Source: Zobellia uliginosa (lineage in GTDB: Bacteria > Bacteroidota > Bacteroidia > Flavobacteriales > Flavobacteriaceae). From it: a stretch of 64,000 nucleotides of DNA. Both the position numbers and the translations under genes were made by a program. Below, piece by piece: positions 8,398-15,631 of the stretch. Location: contig NZ_JAHKPY010000012.1 of assembly GCF_018860745.1 (NCBI RefSeq), positions 124,001 to 188,000 on the forward strand, read 5' to 3'. The notes under the pieces are model-generated. The model was not told where the DNA came from and made no database searches. It saw nothing but the letters and a program-made list of their open reading frames with translations. Positions within the stretch are counted from its first letter, which is position 1; every line of letters begins with the position of its first letter.

Positions 8398-8862
8398 ATG
8401 AAAAAAGCCCTACTTCTTTCTTTACTTTTTCTTTTTGCTTGTTGGTTCGCCAATGCGCAAGATGCTCCTATCTCAGAATTTGATTTGTACGGCACTTGGC
8501 TATTTGAATGGAATGACCGCGAAGACCCGCCAGAACGTTTGTATTACTCCAAAAGAATTGATTCTGAACCCATTTTGAGTGAAAATTGGATGAGCATATC
8601 ACTTTTGGCCCATAATGCATGTAAAACTGGAGAAAGCTATAGTGGTAATGGATGGTGCGCAACCGGTACAAGTACTTCCTCAGCAACCCTACTGTATTGG
8701 CTCTACACTCCCGAAAATGAAACTGTACTCATTTTTTCTAACAATGAACCTGAAAAGAAAATGAGCAAAACGGAGCTTGAGAAAAATACCGTTTCCAACC
8801 CAGAGCTATGGACGGAATACCAAATTGTAAGAGTACCCAACAACCAATTAGGTTTGAAGTAA
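8398..8862 (+). CDS. Secreted hypothetical protein
   Basis: A 154-residue protein with a clear Sec signal peptide (MKKALLLSLLFLFACWFANA, cleavage before QDAP). The mature part starts as a lipocalin-like or DUF4488-type fragment might (FDLYGTWLFEW) and contains two cysteines in HNACKTGESY and GWCATG that could form a disulfide. A longer in-frame start at 8314 would overlap the upstream gene and bury the signal peptide, so 8398 is used. The function is unknown; location is periplasmic or surface. Confidence 0.7.
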   Translation: MKKALLLSLLFLFACWFANAQDAPISEFDLYGTWLFEWNDREDPPERLYYSKRIDSEPILSENWMSISLLAHNACKTGESYSGNGWCATGTSTSSATLLYWLYTPENETVLIFSNNEPEKKMSKTELEKNTVSNPELWTEYQIVRVPNNQLGLK

Positions 8863-8891
8863 GTTATGCGGAGGACAGCAAAAAATCAGGA

Positions 8892-8984
8892 GTCTAGAAA
8901 CAATATTTCTTGAAAAAATTCTCTTTGTTCACTTAAAAATATACTTTCTTTTTATACATTCTATTCTAATCACAGTCGGCTTTT
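8892..8984 (+). repeat. Recurring intergenic element, copy A
   Basis: The stretch containing TTTCTTGAAAAAATTCTC, CTTAAAAATATAC and TTCTATTCTAATCA recurs with small changes at 11850-11943. A shorter related core (TTTGAAAAATTCTCT...CTTAAAAATA) occurs at 13131-13220, and TTGAAACTAAATTCTCTTTT at 6083-6102. Each copy precedes a gene of the accessory stretch. This copy is upstream of sdpR. Confidence 0.5.
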
Positions 8985-9075
8985 GGGAATCTAAAAACAA
9001 CTCCCTATTCTTTAAACAAAATAAGTCTGCTTTATTCTTAACTGACTAAATTTTAAGATTATACAACTAAACCCA

Positions 9076-9114
9076 TTGCCAATTAAAATAATATTTAGAT
9101 ATTTGTCTAAATAT
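9076..9114 (+). promoter_or_regulatory. Promoter and operator of the sdpR-sdpI pair
   Basis: A perfect inverted repeat ATATTTAGA-N6-TCTAAATAT occupies 9091-9114, ending 11 nt before the sdpR start. Inside it, GATATTTG (9098-9105) differs by one base from TAnnTTTG, and TTG at 9076-9078 lies 19 nt upstream, the usual -33/-7 spacing. A dimeric ArsR-type repressor binding here would block its own promoter. Confidence 0.6.
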
Positions 9115-9125
9115 ATAAATAACTG

Positions 9126-9380
9126 ATGAACGAAATATTTAAAGCGCTCAATGATGAAACCAGAAGGCGCATTATAGAACTGTTGAAAGACAAGGATATG
9201 AATGCCGGGGCAATCGCGGAAGAATTCAATATTTCCAAACCCAGCATTTCGCATCATCTAGATATTCTTAAAAGAGCGGATTTAATTACGAGCGAGAAGA
9301 AAGGACAGTTTGTAGAATATACCTTGAACACCACCATTCTGGAAGAGGTATTGACCTGGATATTAACCTTAAAAAAATAA
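9126..9380 (+). CDS. sdpR: ArsR-family autorepressor (SdpR-like)
   Basis: An 84-residue winged-helix protein: MNEIFKALNDETRRRIIELL at the start, then the recognition helix region NISKPSISHHLDILKRADLI and the wing SEKKGQFVEYTLN. The metal-binding cysteines of ArsR/SmtB are absent, as in SdpR. Only 3 nt separate it from the SdpI-like gene. In Bacillus, SdpR represses sdpRI and is sequestered at the membrane by SdpI when toxin is present. The repressor call is firm; that the relief mechanism is shared is inference. Confidence 0.88.
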   Translation: MNEIFKALNDETRRRIIELLKDKDMNAGAIAEEFNISKPSISHHLDILKRADLITSEKKGQFVEYTLNTTILEEVLTWILTLKK

Positions 9381-9383
9381 AAG

Positions 9384-10037
9384 ATGAAACTATCATTAAA
9401 AAAAGAACTTCCGAATATTATTATGCTGTTATTACCGGCCATCTATATGGCCTACATTTGGAACGGCCTGCCACAAGAAGTACCCGTTCATTGGAATTTA
9501 CATGGTGAGGTAAACAGATTTGGCAGTAAATTGGAGTTGGCCATAACCACCTTGTCCATGCCAATTATAACGTATGTCATTTTTCTTATCCTACCCTTTA
9601 TAGACCCCAAAGGGCAGATAAAGCAAATAGGTGCCAAATACGGCAACTTGAAACTTTTCATAGTAGCATTACTTTCTATGCTCGCTATTTTTATACTGTA
9701 CAATGCTAAAAATAGTCCGGAGCTAAGTCCGGAATTCATCATTCCTCTACTTGGAATCCTGTTTATGGTTTTTGGAAATTATTCCCAGACCATTAAACCC
9801 AATTATTTTATTGGCATCCGAACCCCATGGACACTGGAAAGTCCGGAAGTTTGGAAAAAAACACATCGTTTAGGAGGGCAAATCTGGTTTGTAGGCGGCC
9901 TGGTAATTGCAGTTTGTAGTATGCTAATCCCCAGTGTTTATAGTATGAAAATCGTAATAGCTTCATTTCTGATCCTAGCACTTATTCCGGTTATTTATTC
10001 TTACTTGTATTTTAGGGATATCAAAAAAGTCGTGTAA
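9384..10037 (+). CDS. sdpI: SdpI-family membrane protein (DUF1648 plus SdpI domains)
   Basis: A 217-residue membrane protein with six predicted spans. The N-terminal DUF1648 signature is clear (LPQEVPVHWNLHGEVNRFGS), and the C-terminal SdpI part contains KPNYFIGIRTPWTLESPEVW and HRLGGQIWFVGG, the hallmarks of the family. In Bacillus the protein gives immunity to the SdpC killing factor and acts as a signal receptor that captures SdpR. No sdpABC toxin genes are present here, so it may guard against toxins from neighbours or serve a different envelope role. Confidence 0.88.
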   Translation: MKLSLKKELPNIIMLLLPAIYMAYIWNGLPQEVPVHWNLHGEVNRFGSKLELAITTLSMPIITYVIFLILPFIDPKGQIKQIGAKYGNLKLFIVALLSMLAIFILYNAKNSPELSPEFIIPLLGILFMVFGNYSQTIKPNYFIGIRTPWTLESPEVWKKTHRLGGQIWFVGGLVIAVCSMLIPSVYSMKIVIASFLILALIPVIYSYLYFRDIKKVV

Positions 10038-10220
10038 TCGCTTACGCTATCATTTTACCATCCTCTAAAACATCAATAAAATTTAAATTCCTGCCAGACG
10101 TTCTATTATAGTAAAGGCATTTAAGAATCCTTATAGTTTCAAGAAATTTCGCGTTGGTGCACCTATATTTTAAACCATTGCCCCACCCTTTTGTCTTACT
10201 TAACATAAAATCTACAAGAA

Positions 10221-11189
10221 ATGAACTTTATAAGACCTACCGCATTCCTTTCGCTATTGCTAGCATTACACAGTTGTAGTGACGACAACAACACTGCTGA
10301 CGAGACCGCGGTTATAGACCCTACGGAAGAAGCCTGTACTACAGACCAAGTTCTGAATAGCAGTAGAGGTCCCTGTGATGTAACCTTGCCCTACGCTTCT
10401 GAATTTGAGGAATCTACTTCAGAAACTACCCGCACCATAGCTTCCAATTCCATACCGGAGCATCTGGTGGGACTTTTTGGTGGGGGTTCCGGTTCTTTGA
10501 ACCCCAATGCTATTTCCGAACAATCCGAAACTTACGAGTTACCATTAAACCCCAGTGAAGCGAATGATTTTACATCGCTTTTAAATCAAAATACAGGACC
10601 GCAATATTCTTTTGGTGTGCTATTAAACGGCGTGGAGTTAGATCCTGTTGCTGCAGAGCCCTTTCCGCATGAAGGTGCTTTGAGCGCTAATGTAAATTGG
10701 GAATGGAACTTAGAGGCATTGAACGTAAACCTTGGGTTGGATTGTAATAATGCACATGTACAACCTACGGGAAAATACCATTATCACGGTTCGCCTATTC
10801 TTTTTCTGGAAAACTTAAGTATTCCCGATACTGACATGACCATGATCGGCTATGCCGGAGACGGTTTTCCCATTTATTATAAATATGCCTATGAGGATCC
10901 TACCGATGCTTCGTCTGCCGTTATTGCCATGACACCTAGCTACGAATTAAAAACCGGAGACAGACCCGGAGATGGTGTTACGGCTCCTTGCGATGTCTAT
11001 AATGGTATTTATTCCAACGATTATGAATATGTTGAAACCGCGGGCATTTTAGATAGGGCCAATGGAAGAAATGGGGTTACGCCAGAATATCCTAATGGCA
11101 CGTACTATTATGTTATTACGGATGCCTTCCCCAGTATACCTAGGTATTTTAGAGGCACGCCTTCGGACGATTTTAAAATAGGACGTTAA
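10221..11189 (+). CDS. YHYH-domain lipoprotein
   Basis: A 322-residue exported lipoprotein: signal peptide ending LLALHSC with the lipobox Cys at residue 19, followed by SDDNNTADE. The diagnostic motif GKYHYHGSP lies near residue 195, followed by MIGYAGDGFPIYY and a C-terminal PNGTYYYVITDAFPSIPRYF, all typical of the YHYH family. The role of YHYH proteins is not established; the His cluster suggests metal binding. It is immediately followed, with no gap, by an exported membrane-anchored protein, so they form one operon. Confidence 0.82.
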   Translation: MNFIRPTAFLSLLLALHSCSDDNNTADETAVIDPTEEACTTDQVLNSSRGPCDVTLPYASEFEESTSETTRTIASNSIPEHLVGLFGGGSGSLNPNAISEQSETYELPLNPSEANDFTSLLNQNTGPQYSFGVLLNGVELDPVAAEPFPHEGALSANVNWEWNLEALNVNLGLDCNNAHVQPTGKYHYHGSPILFLENLSIPDTDMTMIGYAGDGFPIYYKYAYEDPTDASSAVIAMTPSYELKTGDRPGDGVTAPCDVYNGIYSNDYEYVETAGILDRANGRNGVTPEYPNGTYYYVITDAFPSIPRYFRGTPSDDFKIGR

Positions 11190-11756
11190 ATGAAATATAG
11201 TATTCTCCTGCTGCTATGGAGTTTGTCTTTTTCTGCTTCTTTGGCACATGATCCCAATGAGGCTTTTTTTAAATTCACCCAAACGGAAAATACCATTGAA
11301 GTAGCGGCCGAATTCCCATGGACGTTGAGAAATGCGCTTCTTGCTTACAAACCTTCCTTAAAAGAGGCGGTGGATAACCGTGATTTTGAAACTACCTTTT
11401 TAGAATACTTAAGGGAAAATCTTATCCTAAAAGATGAAAATGGCGTGGTACTGCAATTGCTAGGTTTTGAAGAACTGGATAATAACCAACACGCCCATCA
11501 AAATACCTATAACATCACTTTTAAGGGAACAAGTCTTTCTGAAGTAACGAATACTACTTTATGTAACCTTAACGGCAATCAGGTAAACTACAACACTCTT
11601 GCTCTAGGTAAGAACAATGAAACATTCCAAACCGGAAACGAGAAGGGTACTTTTCAATTAAAAAAGGAAAACAATACTCCGTATCTATTACTTTTATTGA
11701 TTCCCGTGTTTTATTTTTTTTATAAAAAATTCGGCAAAAAATCGGTTTCCAACTAA
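11190..11756 (+). CDS. Exported, C-terminally anchored protein (DUF6702-like)
   Basis: A 188-residue protein: signal peptide (MKYSILLLLWSLSFSASLAH), a beta-rich domain with EVAAEFPWTLRNALL, a central DNNQHAHQNTYNI stretch, and a C-terminal membrane anchor (YLLLLLIPVFYFFY) followed by basic residues. The overall plan resembles DUF6702 proteins, but the match is loose. Its ATG directly follows the stop of the YHYH gene, indicating translational coupling and a shared function at the cell envelope. Confidence 0.7.
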   Translation: MKYSILLLLWSLSFSASLAHDPNEAFFKFTQTENTIEVAAEFPWTLRNALLAYKPSLKEAVDNRDFETTFLEYLRENLILKDENGVVLQLLGFEELDNNQHAHQNTYNITFKGTSLSEVTNTTLCNLNGNQVNYNTLALGKNNETFQTGNEKGTFQLKKENNTPYLLLLLIPVFYFFYKKFGKKSVSN

Positions 11757-11849
11757 AATTACCGATTGTTTTGGTTGTGTAATGCTGGGGTGCTTTTTGG
11801 GGTAAACGGGTTTGCTTCTACCCGCTTCTACTATCCGTAGAACCTAAGA

Positions 11850-11943
11850 ATCTAGGGACCTGGTTTCTTGAAAAAACTCTCTTTATCCCCTTAAAAAATA
11901 TGTGCTCTTTTTCTTCGTTCTATTCTAATCAAAATCAGCTTTT
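11850..11943 (+). repeat. Recurring intergenic element, copy B
   Basis: Aligns along almost its whole length with copy A at 8892-8984: TTTCTTGAAAAAACTCTC, then CTTAAAAAATATG, then TTCTATTCTAATCAAAAT and CAGCTTTT. It ends 20 nt before the next start codon, so it probably contains the promoter and leader of the 11964 gene. Confidence 0.5.
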
Positions 11944-11963
11944 ACTAATTTATAAACTATTGT

Positions 11964-12635
11964 ATGGGATTAGATATGAGACCTATGGGCAAGCCCCAAA
12001 AAGGATTTGAAAAAAGGTTTAAGGAAATTTTTGAAATGGTAAGTTCCGATTCCATTCCTAAACCTACTTTATGGGAAAAAATGAGAGGCGTTAAACAAGC
12101 CACCAAAGAGGAATTAATACAAGAATGGTTTGATAACCAAATATCGACCTACGAAACCATAAAAGCGCCCATGGTTGGAAAAGACCAAGAAGCTGAAGTT
12201 TGGATAAAACAACGGTATGAAGAAATGGAGCAAAAACCACCTTTGGAAGATTTTCTAAAAGAGCACCACGGGTATTATGTTATTCCGCTTGCCAAAGAGC
12301 AAGATGGCGTTCCTTGTTATAGAGCTATAGGCCAGGACGAGAATGTCTTTAGAGGGCAGTTTTTAAAAGATTGCGTTGACCTGATCGGAGAAGATTTGGT
12401 AAGTGAGGCTTGGAGTACAAAACAAGCAGAAGAAACATTAGATTATGGAAATCGGTTAATGAGCGCTGCCAATACCATTGCAAAAGAGAATAACCTAGAG
12501 CACTTAAAAGACCAACGTACCGCTCCCGACACGGATGAAAACCAAATAGAATCTAAACTTCATATTGTATATTCCGCTGCCAAATGGCTCACTTTCTACG
12601 GGAAGAACGGACATGGGTATGAGGCGGATTTTTAG
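11964..12635 (+). CDS. Hypothetical cytoplasmic protein
   Basis: A 223-residue soluble protein starting MGLDMRPMGKPQKGFEKRF. It is charged throughout, with an amphipathic N-terminal half (KATKEELIQEWFDNQI) and a C-terminal half containing GYYVIPLAKEQDGVPCYRA and SAAKWLTFYGKNGHGYEADF. I do not recognise the family; related proteins appear to be common in marine flavobacteria. No membrane segment or signal peptide is present. The preceding 100 bp is the recurring intergenic element (copy B). Confidence 0.7.
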   Translation: MGLDMRPMGKPQKGFEKRFKEIFEMVSSDSIPKPTLWEKMRGVKQATKEELIQEWFDNQISTYETIKAPMVGKDQEAEVWIKQRYEEMEQKPPLEDFLKEHHGYYVIPLAKEQDGVPCYRAIGQDENVFRGQFLKDCVDLIGEDLVSEAWSTKQAEETLDYGNRLMSAANTIAKENNLEHLKDQRTAPDTDENQIESKLHIVYSAAKWLTFYGKNGHGYEADF

Positions 12636-12687
12636 GATAGACTTATTCTTTAATTATTCAACCAATTATATACCCATTTTCTTAATT

Positions 12688-13053
12688 ATGGAAAATTATA
12701 ACCGAGCATCAACCATCAAAAAATATTTCAATGAAATAACTTCTGGAAAACTAGAATTTTCAGAGTTAAGACAAAAACTTGAAAACCTAGGCATAGAACA
12801 AGAAGAAATTACTGTAGTCATAAGGCAGGTTGACAAAAAAGTGCAAAGAAATATAGAAATGAAAGCGATAAATGCAACTGGCAAAAATTTATTTTATGGA
12901 GGTTTGATTGTAGCCCTTTTAGGATTGGTTTTAACTATTGGAACTCTAACAGGCTTAGTAAACTTAAAAGGAATTGGAATTATAGCATATGGCCCTATTG
13001 CAGGAGGACTTATAACAGCCATGACCGGAAAATCTCAAATGAACCGCAGTTGA
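12688..13053 (+). CDS. Small membrane protein with a helical N-terminus
   Basis: A 121-residue protein. The ATG at 12688 (MENYNRASTIKKYFNEI) is preferred to the longer frame that overlaps the previous gene. Residues 1-75 are charged and helical (IKKYFNEITSGKL, LENLGIEQEEITVV), and the C-terminal 45 residues hold two hydrophobic spans (LFYGGLIVALLGLVLTIG and IGIIAYGPIAGGLITAM), the second with a small-residue repeat. The function is unknown. Confidence 0.65.
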   Translation: MENYNRASTIKKYFNEITSGKLEFSELRQKLENLGIEQEEITVVIRQVDKKVQRNIEMKAINATGKNLFYGGLIVALLGLVLTIGTLTGLVNLKGIGIIAYGPIAGGLITAMTGKSQMNRS

Positions 13054-13130
13054 ATAAAATCCCATCCTCGGTTAACCCAACCCCTAAGTACTATTTGGAT
13101 ACATCTAATTGACCTTGCTATTCTTGAAGC

Positions 13131-13220
13131 CTAGAAACCAGAACAAAAATGGTTGGATTGAAAATGAAAATATAGATGGGATTTGAAAAATTCTCTATAT
13201 CTCTTAAAAATAAATAGCTT
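13131..13220 (+). repeat. Recurring intergenic element, copy C, with a C-terminal gene remnant
   Basis: The frame CCA GAA CAA AAA TGG TTG GAT TGA at 13137-13160 encodes PEQKWLD-stop, nearly the same as the end of the 5595-6086 gene (EPKQKWLD-stop). It is followed by TTTGAAAAATTCTCT (13182-13196) and CTTAAAAATA, the shared core of the recurring element. The gap looks like the 3' end of a lost paralog plus the element that follows such genes. Confidence 0.4.
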
Positions 13221-13287
13221 AGTTTCATCTGCAGAAAATAATATATTTCAATAATTAAAATACATAACTCATATTTAAAACCTTAGC

Positions 13288-13926
13288 ATGACAAGAATTC
13301 TTATATGCCTTCTATTATTTTCAAGCTTAGTTTATGGCCAAGCAGATTCTGAAATAACTTATTACAAAGATAAATATGGTAGAACAGAAGTTGAAAAAGG
13401 ACCATATATGCTGGAAATAAAAAAAATTAATGATAGCGTTACAGATCATATTTTCTCAAAAACTAAAAAAGGTCAGAAAATTTGGTTTAAATCCTACTTG
13501 GGGAACCAACCCTATGGGCTATGGACACAGTATGATAAAAAAGGGAATATTGAATCGACTAGAGACTACAATTTCACTTTAAAATATGGTGAATTTATTC
13601 CTGAAAACGCAATTAGATATTATGAATTGGGAACAACCACTCTATTTGACCCCAATAACGAAAAAATTCAGCAACATATAGCAGAACATTTCAGATATCC
13701 TGAGATAGCTGTAGAAAACGGAACTGAAGGAAGGGTTACTGTTCAATTCACGATAGACGAGAATGGAAAAGTCGATAATCTAAGCATTACAGAAAGGGCC
13801 GACATTGCATTAGATACGGAATGTTTTGCAATTATGAATTCTTTAAAACAATTAGAACCTTATAAAATAGACGGACAAAATGTAATAGTCTATAAAACAA
13901 TTCCTATTACATTTAGACTGCAATAA
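13288..13926 (+). CDS. Exported TonB C-terminal domain protein
   Basis: A 212-residue protein with a signal peptide (MTRILICLLLFSSLVYGQ). The middle section has MORN-like phrases (KGQKIWFKSYLGNQPYGLWT, DKKGNIESTRDYN). The last 80 residues are a TonB C-terminal domain: HFRYPEIAVENGTEGRVTVQ, FTIDENGKVDNLSI and YKTIPITFRL. Unlike classical TonB it has a cleavable signal rather than an N-terminal anchor and no Pro-rich spacer, so it is unlikely to energise a receptor by itself. Such proteins are common in Bacteroidota with roles unknown. Confidence 0.8.
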   Translation: MTRILICLLLFSSLVYGQADSEITYYKDKYGRTEVEKGPYMLEIKKINDSVTDHIFSKTKKGQKIWFKSYLGNQPYGLWTQYDKKGNIESTRDYNFTLKYGEFIPENAIRYYELGTTTLFDPNNEKIQQHIAEHFRYPEIAVENGTEGRVTVQFTIDENGKVDNLSITERADIALDTECFAIMNSLKQLEPYKIDGQNVIVYKTIPITFRLQ

Positions 13927-14009
13927 AAATTAGCATTTAGTCATTCTAAAACAAAATCCACTTTTAAATTTTACCCCTCACCCAACCCAATACAAAATCT
14001 AAGAAAAGT

Positions 14010-14040
14010 AACATTTCGCTCAAACGAAATGTTGCTTTTT
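14010..14040 (+). terminator. Rho-independent terminator after the TonB-domain gene
   Basis: A 9-bp perfect stem AACATTTCG / CGAAATGTT with loop ctcaaa, followed by GCTTTTT. It lies 84 nt after the stop at 13926. Confidence 0.75.
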
Positions 14041-14092
14041 GCATTTATAAAATAAACATAAGATTTTAGTGAGTGGGTGAAATTAAAAAAAT

Positions 14093-14137
14093 AAACTTTC
14101 AATTATTTCTGAAAGTTTAAAAATATTTATATATTTG
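14093..14137 (+). promoter_or_regulatory. Promoter and inverted-repeat operator of the GbsR/MarR gene
   Basis: AAACTTTC-N10-GAAAGTTT occupies 14093-14118. A perfect -7 box TATATTTG lies at 14130-14137, only 3 nt before the ATG at 14141, so transcription would start at or next to the start codon (a leaderless message). The repeat core TTTCAATTATTTCTGAAA returns unchanged at 14662-14679. Confidence 0.6.
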
Positions 14138-14140
14138 ACC

Positions 14141-14644
14141 ATGGAATTTGAAGAAGCTAGAAGAAAATATATTCAAACATGGGGTGCATTAGGTTCGCAA
14201 TGGGGCATTAATAAAACCATGGCTCAGATTCATGCGCTATTGATGATTTCTACAGAAGTATTATCTATTGAAGAAATAATGGAGGAGCTTCAAATTTCGC
14301 GTGGAAACGCCTCAATGAATATTAGAGCGCTTATAGACTGGGGTATTGTTTTTAAAGAATCAAAAGCAGGAGAACGAAAGGAATTTTTCTCAGCTGAAAA
14401 AGACTTGGACAAACTGGCGGTTACTATTGCCAGAGAACGCAGCAAAAGAGAAATAAAACCGGCACTCCGCATTTTAAAAGAAGTTTCTTCTATTAAAACC
14501 AATTCATCCAAAGCTGAAAAACAATTTACGGAACAAACTAAAAACCTATATGACTTTGTATTAAAAGCCGACAATGTATTGGATAAGGTTACACAATACA
14601 ATGAAAACTGGCTCAGTAAATTAGTGGTACGACTCATTAAATAA
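14141..14644 (+). CDS. GbsR/MarR-family transcriptional regulator
   Basis: A 167-residue winged-helix protein. The N-terminal helix (MEFEEARRKYIQTWGALGSQ), the IHALLMISTEVLSIEEIM segment and the recognition helix (LQISRGNASMNIRALIDWGI) followed by a wing (VFKESKAGERKEFFSAEKD) are the GbsR pattern. GbsR relatives control osmolyte or membrane genes; here the next two genes encode small membrane proteins and the same operator sequence recurs in front of them, so this regulator probably controls itself and that pair. Confidence 0.82.
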   Translation: MEFEEARRKYIQTWGALGSQWGINKTMAQIHALLMISTEVLSIEEIMEELQISRGNASMNIRALIDWGIVFKESKAGERKEFFSAEKDLDKLAVTIARERSKREIKPALRILKEVSSIKTNSSKAEKQFTEQTKNLYDFVLKADNVLDKVTQYNENWLSKLVVRLIK

Positions 14645-14659
14645 AAAAATTTAATATAT

Positions 14660-14681
14660 AGTTTCAATTATTTCTGAAACT
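14660..14681 (+). promoter_or_regulatory. Second copy of the GbsR-type operator, before the small membrane genes
   Basis: AGTTTC-N10-GAAACT with the same N10 (AATTATTTCT) as the site at 14093-14118. It lies between the regulator stop at 14644 and the ATG at 14697. No TAnnTTTG box is obvious, so it may act by roadblock or serve as an auxiliary site. Confidence 0.5.
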
Positions 14682-14696
14682 TCAAAAATTACAACG

Positions 14697-15041
14697 ATGA
14701 ATTTAAACATAATAGGGTATCTAATTTACTTTATCCTTTCCTCCATTATCATCTATCATGTTGGAAATGTATGTTATACCAATGGCAATGTGTTCATTAG
14801 AAATTTACTGAAGAAGGAAGTTGCATTTTCTATTCAAATAAATAGAATGCTGCTTATTGGCTATTACTTATTAAATATTGGGTACTGCGCCATTACCATT
14901 ATCCATTGGGATACGATTGATTCTATCCCCATGCTCATTGCTATTATTACCAGAAAAATGTCAGTTATCATTCTAATTATAGCTGTAATGCATTACTCAA
15001 ACATATATCTCATTAAAAAATTCATCCACAAATTTTTATAA
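14697..15041 (+). CDS. Small membrane protein, first of a paralogous pair
   Basis: A 114-residue protein with three to four hydrophobic spans (IIGYLIYFILSSIIIYHV, MLLIGYYLLNIGYCAITII, MSVIILIIAVMHYSNIYLI). It shares the plan and the phrase YLLNIGY with the next gene, so they are paralogs. The function is unknown. Position 52 nt after a GbsR-type regulator and behind that regulator's operator copy suggests a regulated membrane pair. Confidence 0.72.
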   Translation: MNLNIIGYLIYFILSSIIIYHVGNVCYTNGNVFIRNLLKKEVAFSIQINRMLLIGYYLLNIGYCAITIIHWDTIDSIPMLIAIITRKMSVIILIIAVMHYSNIYLIKKFIHKFL

Positions 15042-15058
15042 ACTTAAAATTGAAAATT

Positions 15059-15442
15059 ATGATCACGACAAAAATTTTAATCGGTTATGCCATCTATTTA
15101 CCAGTAGTACTATTTCTAACCCTTTTTGTTTCTAAGACCTTGTTCAAAAACGGAAAAATATATATGCTGGATATCTTTAACGGTAGAGAGGAAATTGCCC
15201 TTGCTACGAACAAACTATTTGAAACCGGATTTTATTTATTGAATATTGGGTACGCTCTTCTAATTTTGGAATTACATATAACAGAAGATAGCTACCAAGT
15301 ACTCATAGAAAAACTAAGTTCTAAAATTGGAGGCTTTGCAATCTATCTAGGGATTACATTATTTATAAATCTGTTTTTATTTCTTAAAGGCAAAAAGAAA
15401 TCTGCCCAGAACAGAAGACAAGCTATACTTAATAATCAATAA
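15059..15442 (+). CDS. Small membrane protein, second of a paralogous pair
   Basis: A 127-residue protein, start at the ATG at 15059 (MITTKILIGYAIYLPVV). Spans: IGYAIYLPVVLFLTLFV, LFETGFYLLNIGYALLIL and FAIYLGITLFINLFLFL, with a basic tail (KGKKKSAQNRRQ) that should stay in the cytoplasm. It is 17 nt after its paralog and certainly co-transcribed. The common YLLNIGYA core in the middle span could be a helix-packing site. Confidence 0.72.
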   Translation: MITTKILIGYAIYLPVVLFLTLFVSKTLFKNGKIYMLDIFNGREEIALATNKLFETGFYLLNIGYALLILELHITEDSYQVLIEKLSSKIGGFAIYLGITLFINLFLFLKGKKKSAQNRRQAILNNQ

Positions 15443-15563
15443 CCTTATGCAGTGAATATCATTTCACCTCAAAACCAACTTGTTTTGTTAAACCTCATTT
15501 CTAAATATAAAAGATGAATCCTATTTTTTGCCAATTCAAAATTTTAGTGTCTATTTACAGCAA

Positions 15564-15607
15564 TTACCCATGACTGTAAAAACAAGTAAAATCTGTTTTA
15601 TGGGTAA
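15564..15607 (+). promoter_or_regulatory. Inverted repeat in front of the PL7 alginate lyase gene
   Basis: TTACCCAT (15564-15571) and ATGGGTAA (15600-15607) form a perfect 8-bp inverted repeat with 28 bp between the arms, ending 24 nt before the PL7 start. It can be an RNA stem in the leader or a two-site operator. It does not resemble the GntR operators of the main alginate locus. Confidence 0.35.
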
Positions 15608-15631
15608 AAAACTCAACAAAAATTCTGAAAA

